From Mesaphorura yosii (taxonomy: Eukaryota > Arthropoda > Collembola > Poduromorpha > Tullbergiidae): 64,000 bases of DNA. The translations under genes were made by a program, and so were the position numbers. The stretch is taken from positions 62,001 through 126,000 of the forward strand of contig WIXG01000123.1 of assembly GCA_009869945.1 (NCBI GenBank). The letters are read 5' to 3'. Shown piece by piece: positions 10,453-26,247 of this stretch (the first letter of the stretch is position 1; each line of letters opens with the position of its first letter). Under the pieces are notes generated by a model. It was not told where the DNA came from and did no database searches. It saw nothing but the letters and a program-made list of their open reading frames with translations.

Positions 10453-11301
10453 TAGAAAATCGTGGATTCCAGATATTTATGATTTTATGAATAGAATAAC
10501 GCTGCAGTGAATCTTCTAGCCATTCATTGTAAATCTTTACAAGCCAAATTTGATCAAATAAAATTGTGAATTTATGCTTTTGCTTAAAATTAAAAATTCA
10601 ATTCGTAATAGAACCATAAATTTTTGCATGGTTTGAAAGTCCTGCCGACAAAATGATCAAAATGAGTCCCTGATCCTTCCATAACTTCTATACTCGCGTT
10701 CGTCAGCACACTTGCTATGCGAATTTTAATGGCCTGGATTTTGAAATGTAGCATTGACATTAAAACCGGCCGCAATTGCTAGCATTTTTCGCTTCCGACA
10801 TTATTTTATAGTTGTGGGCCAAGAATCATTGGCAATTAATACATTTTGCTGTCACTAGCAATAAAATCATCAAATCGTCAGATTACTCAACCAAATGCCA
10901 GTCGAGCGAAGCGCTGTGCGGCAATTACGTCGGGCATTCTTTTCATTGCAACCAGGACAAATTGGTGCCCATAAATTCTTAACATTTGTCTGGCATATGA
11001 CGTTTGCAATGTTTTGTCATTCGACATTGAAGATTCTGCAAAAACAATGTCTCTGACGTTTGAAGTACCTTGATCTCGAATTCAGAAAATTTTCCATATG
11101 CCATTATTCTGTTGACAAAGTTATCTGATAATGAGGCATCAAGACAAAAACGATATAAATACTTGGAGCCGTCTTGCCTTGCTTCATTTCGACCATTTCT
11201 GACATCCGTCACTGACACACGTCGCAGAGTTGTGATTTCTTGTGACCGTTAACAAAAGTGCGCCCTTTCAACTGTATACGTGGCAAGTTTCCAACATCAC
11301 G
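10453..11301. other. Spacer between genes G and H
   Basis: Contains the gene G polyadenylation signal and, near the right end, the gene H TATA box. No coding signal seen between them. Confidence 0.5.
11154..11161 (+). promoter_or_regulatory. TATA box of gene H
   Basis: TATAAATA about 148 bp upstream of the gene H start codon. This implies a 5' UTR of roughly 120 bases, similar to gene J and close to gene I. Confidence 0.55.
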
Positions 11302-13806
11302 ATGAAATTGATTCTGATTCCGTCGCTTGTCCTCCTGGGCCTCGTGTCCTTGTCCAGGTCGGTTCCTGTCGAACTCGGGCGCCTTAAACGTGAAGGTAAG
11401 AGATTTCCGTTGTAACTCAATCTGCTCATACCTAATTTCGGTCTGCACGCACAGGCACCATGGTAGAGAACCTGGACAGCAGGGGAAGTGTGGCAAACGT
11501 AAAAATTGCGACCTTGTCTCACCCGGCGGTAGAAGTAGAGGTGGCTCCGGCTGAGGATATTTCGCGTCTGGACCTTCAATTGGGTAAGCCAGCTGTTCTG
11601 GGAGTGGAAGTCGCTCGATCCGAGGACGTCACCGTCGTCGAAGCAAGTGATAGTGTACGGCCAGATGAGATCGTGATAGTCAAGGAAAAGGAAGGGGAGC
11701 ATCACAAAAGAGAGGAGCACGGCCACAGTCTACTGCGGACTAGGGATGAAGAGAAGAGAGTCGAGGAGAAGGAGCAAGACAGGCGGGAGGAACACGGTGC
11801 TGAGCGGAAGGAGGAAGATCGTCGGAGGGAGGATGAAGAAAAGCGGGTTGTCATCGAGAAGAAGGAGCATCCCGTTCGCTCAGCAGCCGGGGAAGCACAA
11901 CGGAAAGAGTCATCTCACGAGGAAGTGACTGCGATGGAAGACAACAAAGCTCGACGTGGATCACATGAAGAACTGGACATCATGACCTTCAAGGAGATGG
12001 AGAGCAGGAGCGGGAGATCTCACGAGGAGATCTCCATCTTTATGACTGCTCAGGAGAAGGCACGTGAGGCACGTGGAGAAGACGTAATGCGGGCAATGAT
12101 AGAACAAGCTGAGGGCATGAGCGAAGGACGTAAGTTGCAGTTACGAATTTGAACCGTAATGATTCTTTACACCGTAAATTTCTTTTAGGTGTTCAGCAGC
12201 TTGATGTCATAGGCGACGCCATAGACGCTAGTAGCAGTTTCGACCAATTTTCGGCAGCTGTTCAGCCTGAGGACTTCGCTACGACAATGGTAGAAGTTGC
12301 GAACGCTCCCATCACAACTTTTTCGGAGTCAATCGCTGCCGCGCCAGTCCAGTTCCAAAGCGCCAGTGATATGGCATCTGTGGTTGATCTGCTTTCAAAC
12401 CCAGTCGCCATGGAGACATTCAAAGAAGTCGCCATGGAACCCGCCGCAGCATTTCCAAGCAGTAGTGTCGACGTGGCGGCAAGTTCGTTCGAAGGCTTCC
12501 TTTCAGCTTCTAACCCACTCGCGTCATCGGCTTCGGGAGCTCAGGTAGCATCGTCATCGGCCAGCGAATTTGTCAAGTTCCCGGGTGCAATGAGCCACGG
12601 ATTCAATATCTTCAAGACCGGAACGTTTTCTCGCCCTGCTCGTGGAGCCATGGACCTGCAGGCACTTCAAGAGAAACTTAAGGAGGGTTTGGGGGGAGGT
12701 CGGGAGATTTCGTGCAAGGTGCACGAGAGAGTAGAATCAAGAAACTTCGCCGACCTTGGTAAATTCATGGACGACATGTCCAACTTCGCTATTTTCGGAA
12801 TACTCAATTCAGACGCCGAAACCCCAGCGGAGGCAGTGGCGGCTGATACTCAACGCGACGAGGAGGACCGCGAGGCGCTGAACGGAGCTCAGGTTGACAA
12901 CTTGGACGTGGCTAGACTTCTCGGCAATTCTGAACGTACGGCTGTTGCAGCCACGATGATGGAGGTTCTGGAGCGAACAAAGCGTGACCTTTTAGACGCG
13001 ACAGCTGGAGAGGTGTTCGAGTCGCCCGCTGAAATTGCAGCCTCCGAAACTGAATCTGTTCTTGAAAGGCCCGAAATCGCGGTCGAAGAATCTGAAACTG
13101 TTCTGGAGCAACCCGCAATTCAAATTGAAGAAAGTGATACTGTCCTTGAGTCTGCTGCCACCGCCGTGGAGGTTGAAGGGGAAGCAGTTGTTGCCGAAGC
13201 TGAACCCGCCGCCGAAGTTTCTGCCGTAGTTCTGGAGGAGGAGACAATGCTCGAGGTAGGTTTACTAAGAAGTGTGCTTTGTCGCAAGGTCGTAAGTCTC
13301 CAAATTTTCTAAGGTATGACTTTTTTGCAGAAGCCTTCCAATAGTGCAGCTGCAGAAATCGCCGCTGCCGGTGTGAACCTCATCAAAGGGGCTGCGAAAA
13401 GATTTGCTGCAACACATCAAACCGTGAGAAGTCACCCGGCGTTTGTGAGAGCGCAAAAAGAATTTGTCACCGGCGTGAAGGGGTTTTCTGAACACATTGA
13501 ACACATACTCGCAATTAATCCCACTGACTCGGAAAAAGGAGTGGTAAGCAAACAGTTGATTCTGTAACAATAATCGATTGATTGATCCATTGCTGAAACC
13601 AAAATATTTCTTTACTTCCACAGTTCGAAGCATTTACTGAGTTGGAGAGCGCAATGGCAAAGGCCGACGAGGAACTAGCCCTAGTTGAGGCTCTCAACGC
13701 ACCCGGGCTGAAGTTCAGCCCCAAATTTTTCAGTGAAATACTTCTCAAAATTGCAAGAGTTTTTACGGGAAGTCTCTCTCACCTCGCAGTCGCAGCCGAA
13801 GTTTGA
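11302..13806 (+). CDS. Gene H: large secreted family-2 protein with charged and repeat regions
   Basis: 743-residue predicted secreted protein, the largest of the block. Exons: 11302-11395, 11455-12129, 12189-13255, 13331-13543, 13624-13806; phases 1, 1, 0, 0 are consistent. Signal peptide MKLILIPSLVLLGLVSLSRS, then a possible LKR processing site. Exon 2 holds a dense Glu/Lys/Arg/His region (about residues 110-180) and three SHEE-led repeats of about 19 residues (HEEVTAMED, HEELDIMTF, HEEISIFMT). Exon 3 is Ala/Ser-rich and ends with three copies of a Glu-rich unit (ESVLERPEI, ETVLEQPAI, DTVLESAAT). The last two exons carry the family-2 domain, FSEHIEHILAIN before and FEAFTELESAM after the conserved intron. 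AATAAA at 13886-13891. Confidence 0.8.
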
Positions 13807-14635
13807 AGCTACCGTTCAAATCAACATCTGAATCAATGTTCAAAATGATTGAATTGATTGTCCATTGAATTCAAATTCTCACATTAATAAATTGTCTTGC
13901 ATTTCACTCAAATCATTTCAGTTGACCGTTTGTGTTGCACGACGCTTTATTTGCATCTGATTGTAGTAAAAATTGGGTTTGGAATTTAACAGTGCATAAT
14001 AGTGCATCCAAAAGAAATAAGATGAATCCCGAAGTTGAAACCCATCTAATCGTAGAGCATATTGACTGGAATGAGTTATAAATCCAACTTTAAGTCCAGC
14101 GAAGGGCAATCTAATGGGCATCTGTGACATTTCTTTTGTCTTGCTCTGCTGATGCCCAATTTTCTTGGAATAAATTCCTTACTATCCTTACACAACGCAT
14201 TCTTTGTCTGGAGTCTGAAGCAATGACGTTTCTAACCAAGGAACTTTTATTGTCGACATGTTTGAAGGCTTTTGGCCAATGAAATTGCGACATACGAGCA
14301 ATAAATTCTCGGGCTGGCGATTTGATGGCCTGCAAAATTCCATGAAGTGGTATTTTGTAACACTGCGTGGTTTGAAATTGTGCAAGCACATTGCAAATGC
14401 ATTTCTTTCGAGTTGGGCCTTGATCTAAAACGAAAAATGTGAACTTTCCATGGAATTCAAGTTGTACTCGAGGCCAGACAAGGCGAAGATGTTAGAAGTC
14501 TTGCATATAAATGCTGCCACAATTTTGTTTTTAAATTCAGTCTCAGTGTTCCTGTCGAAGATTTTGGATCATGCGTCGGAACAAAAACCTGCCAATTGTC
14601 GAATTAAGCAAGTGTTAAGTGCAAAGTTGTTCAAA
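13807..14635. other. Spacer between genes H and I
   Basis: Holds the gene H polyadenylation signal and the gene I promoter. No further coding signal seen. Confidence 0.5.
14506..14512 (+). promoter_or_regulatory. TATA box of gene I
   Basis: TATAAAT about 130 bp upstream of the gene I start codon. Confidence 0.55.
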
Positions 14636-15605
14636 ATGAATCTGATTTTGATTTTGTCGTGTGCTGTCCTATGTCTCACGTGCCTCGGACAAGCGGTTCC
14701 AAGGCGTCCAAAGGGTGCTGCTGGTAAGACCTTTTGAATTTCACGGTTGTAATATTTCCCAAATTAACGCTTCTTGGTTACAGGAGCACCTGTCGGAAGA
14801 AATTCTGGGACCATGGCAGACGCTATTGCTGTTCCCGCCGCACCCGTAGCCGAGAAGGCCGGCGCCAAGGATAACACCGCTGGACGAAACACTGGGGTCA
14901 CGGCCGACGCTGTTGCCGCTGCTGCCGAGCCCGTAGCTGCAAAGGCGGACGAAACAGCAAATATCGGCATGCGTGAAAAAGAAGAGGTTCTTGCTCAACC
15001 AGCTGAGCAATTCGCCGAAGTTTCTGTCGTAAGTTCACTTTTTGACGAGATTTGAATTCAGTACCCTCTAATGCCTCTAATGTGCCACTTTTTTTTTATT
15101 TCAAGGACTCGGCCGGCCCTGCGGCAACAATCAGCCACCTCTTCTCCAGCTTGGTTGAACTTGTAAAAGGAATGACTGAAGAACTTTTCAGCCTTTCACT
15201 GCAAAACAGCGCCTCTGCATTAGCCCAAGCACAAGATGTCTTCGCAGCTCAAGTCGCAGAGTTTGGAGCAATGTTCCCCCAAATTCTAACCGCTGATGAC
15301 AAGGAGTTCCAGCAAATACTGGTAAGCCCGCTTCTCTATTTGATCAGAAGTTGCGAAGTCTGTTGCAACCTCGATTTAACTCAGCTAATTTCGTTTCTTT
15401 TTCATAGGACACGGCTGCGGAAAGCTTCAAAACTGCATTCACAGTCTCGCGGACTAAGTTTAAAGAAGCGTCTGCGACCCCGTCAGGAGCTCAGAACTTT
15501 CTTAATGCATTCAAAGCTTTCGGTCAAATATTCTCCAACGCCTTGCAGGCTCTTCGCCTGAATTCAAACAACCAAATCACAGAAGACGCCACCACCGCAG
15601 ATTAA
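14636..15605 (+). CDS. Gene I: Ala-rich secreted family-2 protein
   Basis: 248-residue predicted secreted protein. Exons: 14636-14723, 14784-15028, 15106-15321, 15408-15605; phases 1, 0, 0. The signal peptide is LILILSCAVLCLTCLGQA, then a basic PRRPK. Exon 2 is low-complexity Ala/Val/Glu with two related segments (NSGTMADAIAVPAAPVAEKA and NTGVTADAVAAAAEPVAAKA), a short internal duplication. Exons 3-4 are amphipathic helices with the family-2 motif FGAMFPQILTAD before the conserved phase-0 intron and DTAAESFKTAF after it. No cysteines occur after the signal peptide. AATAAA at 15690-15695. Function unknown; closest to gene J. Confidence 0.82.
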
Positions 15606-16189
15606 AGCAAGACATTTACGAATTTTATTCAAAATTGTGTCATCTTGAGTACATTCTCTAATGCTGAATTGCCAACTTTCTGACATTTAAATAAATTTTA
15701 TCGCATTTGTTTTGAACAGTTTTCAGGATTTCTACTCTCCCCTCAGTTTTTACTGTTTGCCCTATCACTCTCTCTGTTCGTAACTGCATTGTGAAATCAA
15801 ATTATTGCTGTATTAAATTCGAGATCGCTTTTGTCAGCTGCAGTTCGCGTAACGATCATATTGAGCCATGCAGCATAATATTTGCCGACTTCGAAAATTT
15901 GACAGTAAATCAAACTGCACTATGCGCAGTGGTTTCGAAATTTTGCGTTGTGTCAAATGAAGTTCATGCTCTACAGAAAAATTTTAGGATGGTCTCTCAA
16001 AATTACCTTACGCGTGCAAGGCAATACTTCGTCAGCGCCATAAATATTGCCCTGCAACTCTACATCAATTTATGTAAGGAATGACTTGAGTTTTCAAACT
16101 GAATAATGTTCATTTGGAGTTCAACAAGCTGGAGGAAGACCGAACATTGCTGCAAAATTGCATACACGCCTTCATCCATTCTTTCCAAG
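15606..16189. other. Spacer between genes I and J
   Basis: Contains the gene I polyadenylation signal and a TATA-like CATAAATA near 16038, about 150 bp before the gene J start. Nothing else recognised. Confidence 0.5.
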
Positions 16190-16945
16190 ATGAAATTGGG
16201 TATTGTTGTTTCGATGTTGGTCTTGGGAATAGCAACCTTGACTAACGAAATTCTAGTCCCCGAGTTTGACGAGGCAGAGCTCATGTCTGGGGCTGCTGAA
16301 GTAATTGAAGGAGAACAACAAATGGAGGGCCTGACGAAAACCCTTGCTGAAGCAGTGAATCATGAAACTGGTGCGGATAGCCCAGTGGTGTTGGGAACGG
16401 AAGTTGTAAGTAGTTCGAACAAACGAGGGAGAAATCGGCCTGCTAATGATTTCGTTTGCAGTTGATAATATTTACGGTTTTATGTCGTAGAAGGAGGGCC
16501 TTAATCCGAATTCAAATCCAGACTTTGCCTCCGGCTTCCTATCAGGAGCCAAATTCGTACAATCACCTTTCTGCCTTGATTCAGTCGTTAGCCAGGAATC
16601 CGTCTGGCGATAATGAGCTGAGCATTTGCACAGCGGCCAAAGCAAATCAAAATGCTGCCAATGGAGTCAAGGATTTCGCAGGGTTCTTCCCAACAATCTT
16701 GACAGCCGAAGCCGGTGGCAAAGAGTACCGACAAGCGATCGTAAGAATATGGGACGCAAGGCGACATGCGTATTGTTGGGGTATGATTTAAGAATTTTTG
16801 TATACTACAGACTGACGCAGCTGACGGCCTAAAAAACACACTGAGCCAGGTCCGCATCGATCTTGATCGTATTTCAGATGAGAACTCCGTCGCTGCTGTC
16901 ACTGTACTGCTCGGTGAGGTGAAGGAGTTTTTGGTGATTATTTGA
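16190..16945 (+). CDS. Gene J: secreted family-2 protein with an ambiguous exon 2 start
   Basis: Smallest family-2 member. Exon 1 (16190-16405) encodes a signal peptide (KLGIVVSMLVLGIATLTNE) and an acidic stretch. Exon 2 ends at 16740 with FAGFFPTILTAE and KEYRQAI, then the shared phase-0 intron, then exon 3 (16811-16945, TDAADGLKNTL...) ending in TGA. Two acceptors compete for exon 2. The one at 16462 keeps the frame open to the end (about 209 residues) but inserts a basic, non-family stretch. The one at 16491 gives a more family-like start (NPDFASGFLSGAKF) but hits a stop unless the frame shifts. AATAAA at 16954-16959. It may be functional or freshly broken. Confidence 0.68.
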
Positions 16946-18171
16946 AAACCTGAAATAAAGCGTATCAAATTGAAAAACTTCCGTGTAAGCCAAAATTTGC
17001 GTGAAGTTGTCGCTTGAACAAATCTTGTAACCCTTGAGTCCTGAAATTCTTCCGCTCACGGTTGCCAACTTTAAACTCTTTGCCAGCGCTACACCGTAAT
17101 CCGATACTTGCTTTCATAATTCCGTGCAACGTGAAAAATGAGAAATGAAGAGTATTCGCTTAATGGTCATGATGCTGCTGCTCATTTGGCACGCGTTGAA
17201 GGTCATCTCCCAATAACACAAGAGACACGAGTATGAATGTCGGCCCTCCACTGCAACGAGTGAAAAATAAAGGTGCTGTTGTCTCCGTCAGTCATCAAAG
17301 CCTGAACCACCGTTCTTGATGCTTGATTTGGAAACCCCGAGCCTCGTGACCGCACATAAATAATAACATTTCGCAATTTTAATTCCCGAGTGTATTTTTA
17401 ATCAAGGCGATACTTAAAATAGAACCCGATCCGCGTCTCTGGCTTTGACTCTGCATGTGCACTTGTTTCGTAATAAAACATAAACACGGGGCCACGAGAA
17501 GCAAGTGCAATGGACAATAGGCAACTGGGAGACTCACTGAAAACGCCTAATGGTTCTGTTGCCACCGATCATTTTTGAAATCGTGCCAAGTTGTCGTCCA
17601 TTTATGTAATGCAATGACGCATATACACTACGCTGTGAGCCCTATTTACGTAGTGAAAAGGTGGTTCATAAGTCTGATCTTACGAGATTTTGAAGCTGAA
17701 AGTCGATCAAGTAACTTTGACGGCAAAGAATGGAACGAAGCGATTTAATAAGTGCAAATTGATTTTAATTTGTAAGGTGCGTTAGTTTGATGGCTAGCGT
17801 GCATTCTTGCAATTGAAATTAATTCCATTCTCGTCGAAAATGTTATCCAGCAGCTGTATTGCAATTATGCCATTGGAGTATGAAGAGTTGCAAGAATGTT
17901 GCAGTTGCAGCGCATCAATTTGTTGACGCAACGATTCTACTTGCGGTATGCGTTGATGGAATAATTCACTTCAATTTTCGCATGACCTCATTTATGGGAG
18001 ACCGTCAGATCGAATCACGCGACGCTGAATCTGCCAAGGACAAGCAAGCAATTTCAAAATAGCTGATGCAAATTATGCAAATACTTATTCGAACTTTTGC
18101 TTATTTAATCGAATATTTTGTTTACACAAATGCCGACAGTTACAGTAGTATTTGATAGTTGTGGTTTGAGT
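16946..18171. other. Spacer between genes J and K
   Basis: Convergent spacer of about 1.2 kb with the gene J polyadenylation signal at its left end. No credible coding or RNA feature seen. Confidence 0.5.
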
Positions 18172-18498
18172 CTAAGGTCCAGGTGGAGGATTCGGTGGAG
18201 GGTTTGGAGGAGGGTTTGGTGGTGGATTTGGAGGAGGATTTGGATTTGTTACTGGAGGTGGTCGTGGTGCAGGCGGATTAAAAGCTCCAAGGAAGCTGCC
18301 TGGGAACAACGACGGTCCGGCATAATGGAAAAAACTTCTCCTGCTGATGAGTGGGCATCTAGAAATAAAATTGACATATATAATTAGCAGGTTAATTTGC
18401 ATGCACGCAGACCAGAAAGGAATAGGTTGACTAATTACGGCGATCGACGACGTCAAGACCACCAGCAGCATGCAGATGAGCTTAAAGAAATTCATCAT
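18172..18498 (-). CDS. Gene K: small proline-rich secreted protein
   Basis: Read through, this is a 108-residue protein: signal peptide (MMNFFKLICMLLVVLTSS), a short middle part, then a tail of NPPP units repeated five times ending in GP. A 12-bp DNA repeat makes the tail. An AT-rich stretch (18438-18359) has GTAATT at one end and TTTCTAG at the other and looks like an 80-bp intron. Removing it joins the signal peptide to a different frame and gives only about 46 residues without the repeat. A TATA box lies about 80 bp upstream. The minus strand is chosen because it alone has signal peptide and promoter. Function unknown; proline tails of this kind occur in extracellular matrix or silk-like proteins. 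Confidence 0.5.
   Translation of the reverse strand: MMNFFKLICMLLVVLTSSIAVISQPIPFWSACMQINLLIIYVNFISRCPLISRRSFFHYAGPSLFPGSFLGAFNPPAPRPPPVTNPNPPPNPPPNPPPNPPPNPPPGP
18185..18245. repeat. 12-bp tandem repeat encoding the gene K tail
   Basis: About five imperfect copies of a 12-bp unit (plus strand roughly GGTGGAGGATTT). Read on the minus strand it gives NPPP units; on the plus strand one frame gives GGGF units, but a stop codon precedes it. Confidence 0.75.
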
Positions 18499-18575
18499 AA
18501 AGGCTAGGCTCACTTTGACTCACGAGAGAAGTATCGATCAGGAAATTGAAGTGTTTAAGAATTAGAGTTCAGTCG

Positions 18576-18583
18576 TTTTTATA
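18576..18583 (-). promoter_or_regulatory. TATA box of gene K
   Basis: TATAAAAA on the minus strand, about 80 bp upstream of the gene K start. Confidence 0.5.
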
Positions 18584-19882
18584 GGTGGTCGATAGAAGTA
18601 TTTCTGAATGGTCATTAATGAATTGAATGAATAAATTTCTTGCAGATTGCTTTTACTTCTTATTTTAAGCCCGTGCCGCGAATGTCAATCTGTGCGCATG
18701 GCAAAAATGCGTAATGATGCAGTCAGAGTTCATACGCGCAAGCGTAAGAATGTATTGATTAGTTGACTACACTCATAGTTTCATGCACTGACGAATGAAT
18801 GAAGTGCAGGCTTTTGCTCATTCATTCAAGCTGCGTGTTTATTTTGTGGCTTTATGCTCTCATTTAAATCAATTCACGAATTTCATCTGCTTGAGAAATG
18901 AGAGCTTGAAGTCTGTTTCGAATGCCATTCGAGAATTTGCACTCGTGATTCATGTCTCGAAAACCAATATCGAAAATATTATGTCATTACGTTGCATTTC
19001 GCATTTCGCAAAACTGCGAAATGGAATTGACTTCAATGCCATGCAGCTACAGGAGCCAGAGATCTTTATAGCAAAAGTTCTCTTTGACTCTTTGGCTTTT
19101 TCAACTTAGAGGAGAGACGCGCGTATAGCCACGACGGAGAAGAAGCGAAGAAGATTCTTGGCAAATAATCAATCAGTTCATTTACTGGCAAACCTCACTT
19201 GTACATATTTTTCGCATATTATTAGCACCAAAAGTCCAAGCTTCGAAAACATGGTACTTTATGCGGCTCGTGTATAGTTTTCCGTTTTTAAAACATTTGG
19301 GTCCGCTTTTGCGTATTCATCTCCCGTCCAGATTTCTCTGCCTCTGGTTTATTTCACATTTCGCTGGCCTTCTGCTGCAATTCTTCATCTTCACGGTCGC
19401 TTATTTCATTGCCGTTTCGTCGAAGTTTCTTTGCTTTTCTACTGAATTTGGCGAATTTGGCCCGTGTCGGGATATGTCTTGCAGAAATGCAAGTCATTCG
19501 GCATTCAACGCAATGAGTTCACAAGAGCCAGAGATCTAGGCTGGTCATTTGATTTCGGGTCTGGTCTCGTGCACCGTATCGCTCCACGATTACGCATTCG
19601 TGTCTTAAAATACTCATTGTGCAGTGTAAATTTGGACTGGACCGAGTCCCATTTTTATTTTTGTGTCTTCATTCATTTATAGTACGTCCAGCACCCAGTT
19701 TTACACATATGGATTGACGCAAGAAGCTACTAGGCTCCTGTCTGACTCGTCTTGCGTCAGTTGGCATTCACAATTCAACAAAACACGAGCCCGATGACCG
19801 AGTCAATAGAAACTCCAAGTCTATCATCAGTCCAGCTATTGTCAGTGCTAGTACGTTATCATATCACGCTAGAATCTGAACC
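18584..19882. other. Divergent spacer between gene K and the SRPK gene
   Basis: About 1.3 kb. Two open frames of about 100 codons (18795 and 19261) lack signals of real genes. They share a similar 3' stretch, discussed in the findings. The SRPK promoter must lie here; no clear TATA box. Confidence 0.45.
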
Positions 19883-24838
<4,956 letters not shown>

Positions 24839-25136
24839 TTGTGTACTTACAAACCTAAATTAGTATTATTATGACTACGACTAAATAGCAATAAACAAAC
24901 GCCTTTTAACCATTCACAATATCGAACCACAGCATGCCAAGCGTTTTGGAACTTTTTGTGTGCACCAAATAAATAGCGTGTAGGAGTTGCATACGATAGT
25001 TTGAGCCGTGTCAACAACCGTGGTTTGAGCAGTGTCCATTTTTTGTCATTTCAATGCTGAATTTTACCTAAGTCAATTTTGTATCTCACAAAGTATTCGG
25101 CAATGATGCTCGGGACACTTGACTCAATTGCAATTG
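24839..25136. other. 3' flank of the SRPK gene
   Basis: Contains AATAAA at 24890-24895 and another near 24966, then plain sequence up to the transposon. Confidence 0.55.
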
Positions 25137-25138
25137 TA

Positions 25139-26247
25139 CAGGGCTGCGATCTCTATTTGGCTGATCGGTTTTAATCAAATTAGATCGTACAAACGACGCT
25201 TGTGAATAAGTTTAGTTTGTTCAACATGACCTCTAACCTTCTGGGCTACCATGCGTCTTTTCGTCTTTCCATGAGTCGAACACGCTTCGGACGGAACAAT
25301 TGTTTCGACGGATAGAGTTCCACTCTTGTTACAAGACTTTCCACAATCCTCGAAGTGACTTGACATGGTGCGAGATGAGCTTTGTGCTCTTCTCCTGGGT
25401 ACAACTTTGGGACTTCGACTTCCAATAGTGGTTTGAGGCACTTCTTGATATAGAGGGTGGAACTAATCTTCACCTTTTCGAAGACCTGAATCAGTCCCAG
25501 CGTGCCACGACCACTTATTGCAGTAACGATCACGAAATTTTTATTGTTGGAATAGCTGTCCTTGTACACGAACTCCTCAGGTACACTCTCTCCTCCTTGT
25601 ACCTAGCAAATCTTGCTTCGGCTATTACATGTGGACAAGTATATTCATGCTTCGTCGAGCGTGACCATGTACTCCCACTTATCGCCGGCCGGATGCTCCT
25701 CCTAAAGTTTCCGGGCATTTCTTTGCCTGATGGCTTTGTACGATTCAGCGAGGACGTGGATCTTGATCTTCTTGCAGTTTTTCTTCAAACCTTCCCTAGT
25801 ATTGGCCTGAATCATTCTTCTAGATGTTCCCAGGTGTTCTGCCATGTAGGACTGGGTAGGAGCGTTCTCCTTGTCGGTCCAATCGTTGATCCCGCTTTGA
25901 TCTCACTGTTCTTGGTTGACGCTTTTGTGGTGTTGTGAGTCTTGAGCCTTTGCTTCGTGTCTTTTTCCATTGTAATTGATCATACAGCTTATGGTTCGTG
26001 GATCCAAATGCGTCGACCCGCTTTTTGATGATCTTTTGACCCACATCTGCCTTCGAAAATTCTCTCACTACCATCTTAACTTCTCTCGGATATTTCTTTG
26101 GCATCTTGGGCCAATACTCGACGAAGTCACACTTGTCTTAATCAGGAGGGTCTAATTAATGTATGACACAAGTTTCATGGCTTAATTCGAAAGTATGAGC
26201 GAGTTATGAGTGGTTTCAACATCAGTCAAATAGAGGTCGCAACCCTG
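25139..26247 (-). mobile_element. Mariner-like DNA transposon, complete ends, dead
   Basis: A 1,109-bp element of the Tc1/mariner superfamily. Its ends are 27-bp terminal inverted repeats (25139-25165 and 26221-26247) identical at 24 of 27 positions. They begin CAGGG(C/T)TGCGA and end TTG(G/A)CTGAT. The element is flanked by TA on both sides (25137-25138 and 26248-26249), the normal mariner target duplication. The transposase lies on the minus strand and is broken. Fragments around the catalytic core resemble the rosa/DD41D type of mariner from arthropods, an assignment made from memory of the family. Probably immobile unless helped in trans. Confidence 0.9.
25175..26104 (-). pseudogene. Broken mariner transposase
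   Basis: Remnants in at least two frames. An N-terminal fragment starts at 26104 (MPKKYPREVKMVVREFSKAD), continues to about 25820, and looks like the helix-turn-helix end. The catalytic part lies in another frame, with KWEYMVTLDEA (catalytic Asp and following Glu context) near 25650-25680, and has at least three in-frame stops. A C-terminal fragment, 25569-25246, holds NFVIVTAISGRGTLG and EVEVPKLYPGEEHKAHL. At least one frameshift plus the stops make it non-functional. Confidence 0.85.

Noticed and set aside
18172-18300. Plus-strand Gly/Phe-rich (GGGF) cuticle-like repeat
   Set aside because: A stop codon directly precedes the repeat in that frame and no start or signal peptide exists on the plus strand. 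The minus strand has both.
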